This document shows positions 6,565 through 7,304 of a stretch of DNA of 7,304 bases, one piece after another (within the stretch, counting starts at the first letter, position 1; each line of letters begins with the position of its first letter). Source of the stretch: Flavobacteriaceae bacterium (GTDB lineage: Bacteria > Bacteroidota > Bacteroidia > Flavobacteriales > Flavobacteriaceae); assembly GCA_003511845.1 (NCBI GenBank), contig DOIV01000153.1, forward strand, positions 1,767-9,070, written 5' to 3'. The translations under genes and the position numbers were made by a program. The notes beneath the pieces were generated by a model, which worked only from the letters and a program-made list of their open reading frames with translations, had not been told where the DNA came from and ran no database searches.

Positions 6565-7304
6565 AGAGCAAAGGCTATAAATGAAATAAATAAACCGCCA
6601 AATGCAGAAAGTATTACAAACACAAAATTTAAAAACAAAAATTTGATAATGGTTTTAAACCTTTTTTGTTTGTAGAAGTTTCGTAGAGATTTATACAAGT
6701 AAAAAAGAAAGAGAATAAAAAACAAACCTATGCCAATATCTGTTTTAAATATTCTGTCAAAAATAGTGAAGAAAATTAGCAAGATAAAAAATACAGTTTG
6801 TACATTAAAAACAAAGACTAAATGTTCAGTATAATTTTTCTTGCCTCTAATATATAAGAGTGAAATAAACATAGTGAATAAGGGTAGCATAAAGAATAAT
6901 GCGACAGATATTTTTGACACAATACGATCTAAATACGATTTTCTGAAAGCAGAATTATTACTTATGTTATTTATATCTTTGGCTTTCTTATAATAAAAGA
7001 TATTCCATTTAGTTTTTTTATATCTAAGGCTATCAAGGGCTTGACTTACTGGGGTGTTTTTATTATGAAAGCTATACTTTACAAAAGCATTGAATTTTGC
7101 TGTAAAAGAGCCATTAATTACTGTGCTCTCATTTGAAATTGAAAAAATGGACTCTTCTTTTTTTGCTTTTTCAGAAGATGGGTCTATTTCTATCTCAATT
7201 TCATTACTTTTATCAGCTATGTTAGCTATTTTATATTCATCAATCACAGAAAATAGGCCTTGTAATAAGAAAAAGACAATAGTAACATTTAAATACAATT
7301 GAAA
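6561..7304 (-). CDS. Polytopic membrane protein resembling DUF3667, C-terminal part
   Basis: The minus-strand frame is open from the right edge to a TAA at 6563-6561, giving 247 visible residues; the true start lies outside. The TTG at 7298 is an internal Leu codon, since the frame continues past it. Predicted membrane segments in visible numbering are about 6-21, 133-152, 161-182, 190-206 and 219-246. Between the first and second is a hydrophilic loop of about 110 residues with an acidic stretch (NEIEIEID, 34-41) followed by KAKKEE. The block MLPLFTMFISLLYIRG then NYTEHLVF (157-164) resembles the 'LP.fa..l.llY....-Y.EHLvF' signature of DUF3667 membrane proteins of Bacteroidota, which usually also have an N-terminal zinc ribbon; that part would be beyond the window. 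The function is unknown. It converges on the DUF4836-like gene with a 4-bp overlap of the stop codons. Confidence 0.72.
   Translation of the reverse strand, partial: FQLYLNVTIVFFLLQGLFSVIDEYKIANIADKSNEIEIEIDPSSEKAKKEESIFSISNESTVINGSFTAKFNAFVKYSFHNKNTPVSQALDSLRYKKTKWNIFYYKKAKDINNISNNSAFRKSYLDRIVSKISVALFFMLPLFTMFISLLYIRGKKNYTEHLVFVFNVQTVFFILLIFFTIFDRIFKTDIGIGLFFILFLFYLYKSLRNFYKQKRFKTIIKFLFLNFVFVILSAFGGLFISFIAFAL

Noticed and set aside
7296..7298. TTG as the start codon of the right-hand minus-strand gene
   Set aside because: The frame continues open to the window edge and the DUF3667-like family needs more N-terminal sequence, so this is most likely an internal Leu codon.
7090..7302. 70-codon plus-strand frame at the right edge
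   Set aside because: It is antisense to the membrane-protein gene, whose hydrophobic pattern and EHLVF motif make that strand convincing.
1..7304. Defence system, prophage, insertion sequence, CRISPR, tRNA or rRNA
   Set aside because: No transposase-, integrase- or nuclease-like motifs, terminal inverted repeats, regularly spaced repeats or tRNA-like cloverleaf were seen on either strand; gene content and base composition look uniform.

Overview
The window looks like chromosomal DNA from a marine-type member of the Flavobacteriaceae (Bacteroidota). The evidence is strong AT richness, TAA/TAG stops, no Shine-Dalgarno sequences ahead of the starts, several matches to the Bacteroidota -7 promoter element TAnnTTTG, and protein families typical of flavobacteria. 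No mobile element, tRNA, rRNA or CRISPR is visible, and nothing points to a defence or mobile island. It reads as an ordinary core or near-core region that contains a cluster of poorly characterised cell-envelope proteins.

Layout. (1) 1-998, minus strand: N-terminal two thirds of L-glutamate gamma-semialdehyde (1-pyrroline-5-carboxylate) dehydrogenase, pruA type, cut by the left edge just after its catalytic cysteine. (2) 999-1098: divergent intergenic region with promoter-like elements on both strands and a small dyad between them. (3) 1099-1773, plus: NRDE/TANGO2-family protein with a Cys at position 2. (4) 1864-2595, plus: membrane-anchored SIMPL (DUF541, YggE-like) protein; the start is placed at 1864, not at the upstream ATG at 1828. 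(5) 2668-3339, plus: lipoprotein of unknown function. (6) 3490-5181 and 5197-6564, plus: two adjacent, diverged paralogues of a DUF4836-like family, one with a cleavable signal peptide and one with an uncleaved N-terminal anchor. (7) 6561-7304, minus: C-terminal part of a polytopic membrane protein resembling DUF3667, cut by the right edge and convergent with the preceding gene, with the two stop codons sharing a TTAA.

How they fit together. The left end is amino-acid catabolism (proline to glutamate). The four plus-strand genes from 1864 to 6564 all encode proteins with N-terminal export or anchor signals, so they form a co-oriented envelope cluster; only the two DUF4836-like genes are close enough (15 bp) to call a firm operon. 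Their shared acidic/aromatic motif, and the split of one ancestral type into a secreted and an anchored form, is the most interesting biology here. No function can be assigned to that pair from sequence alone.
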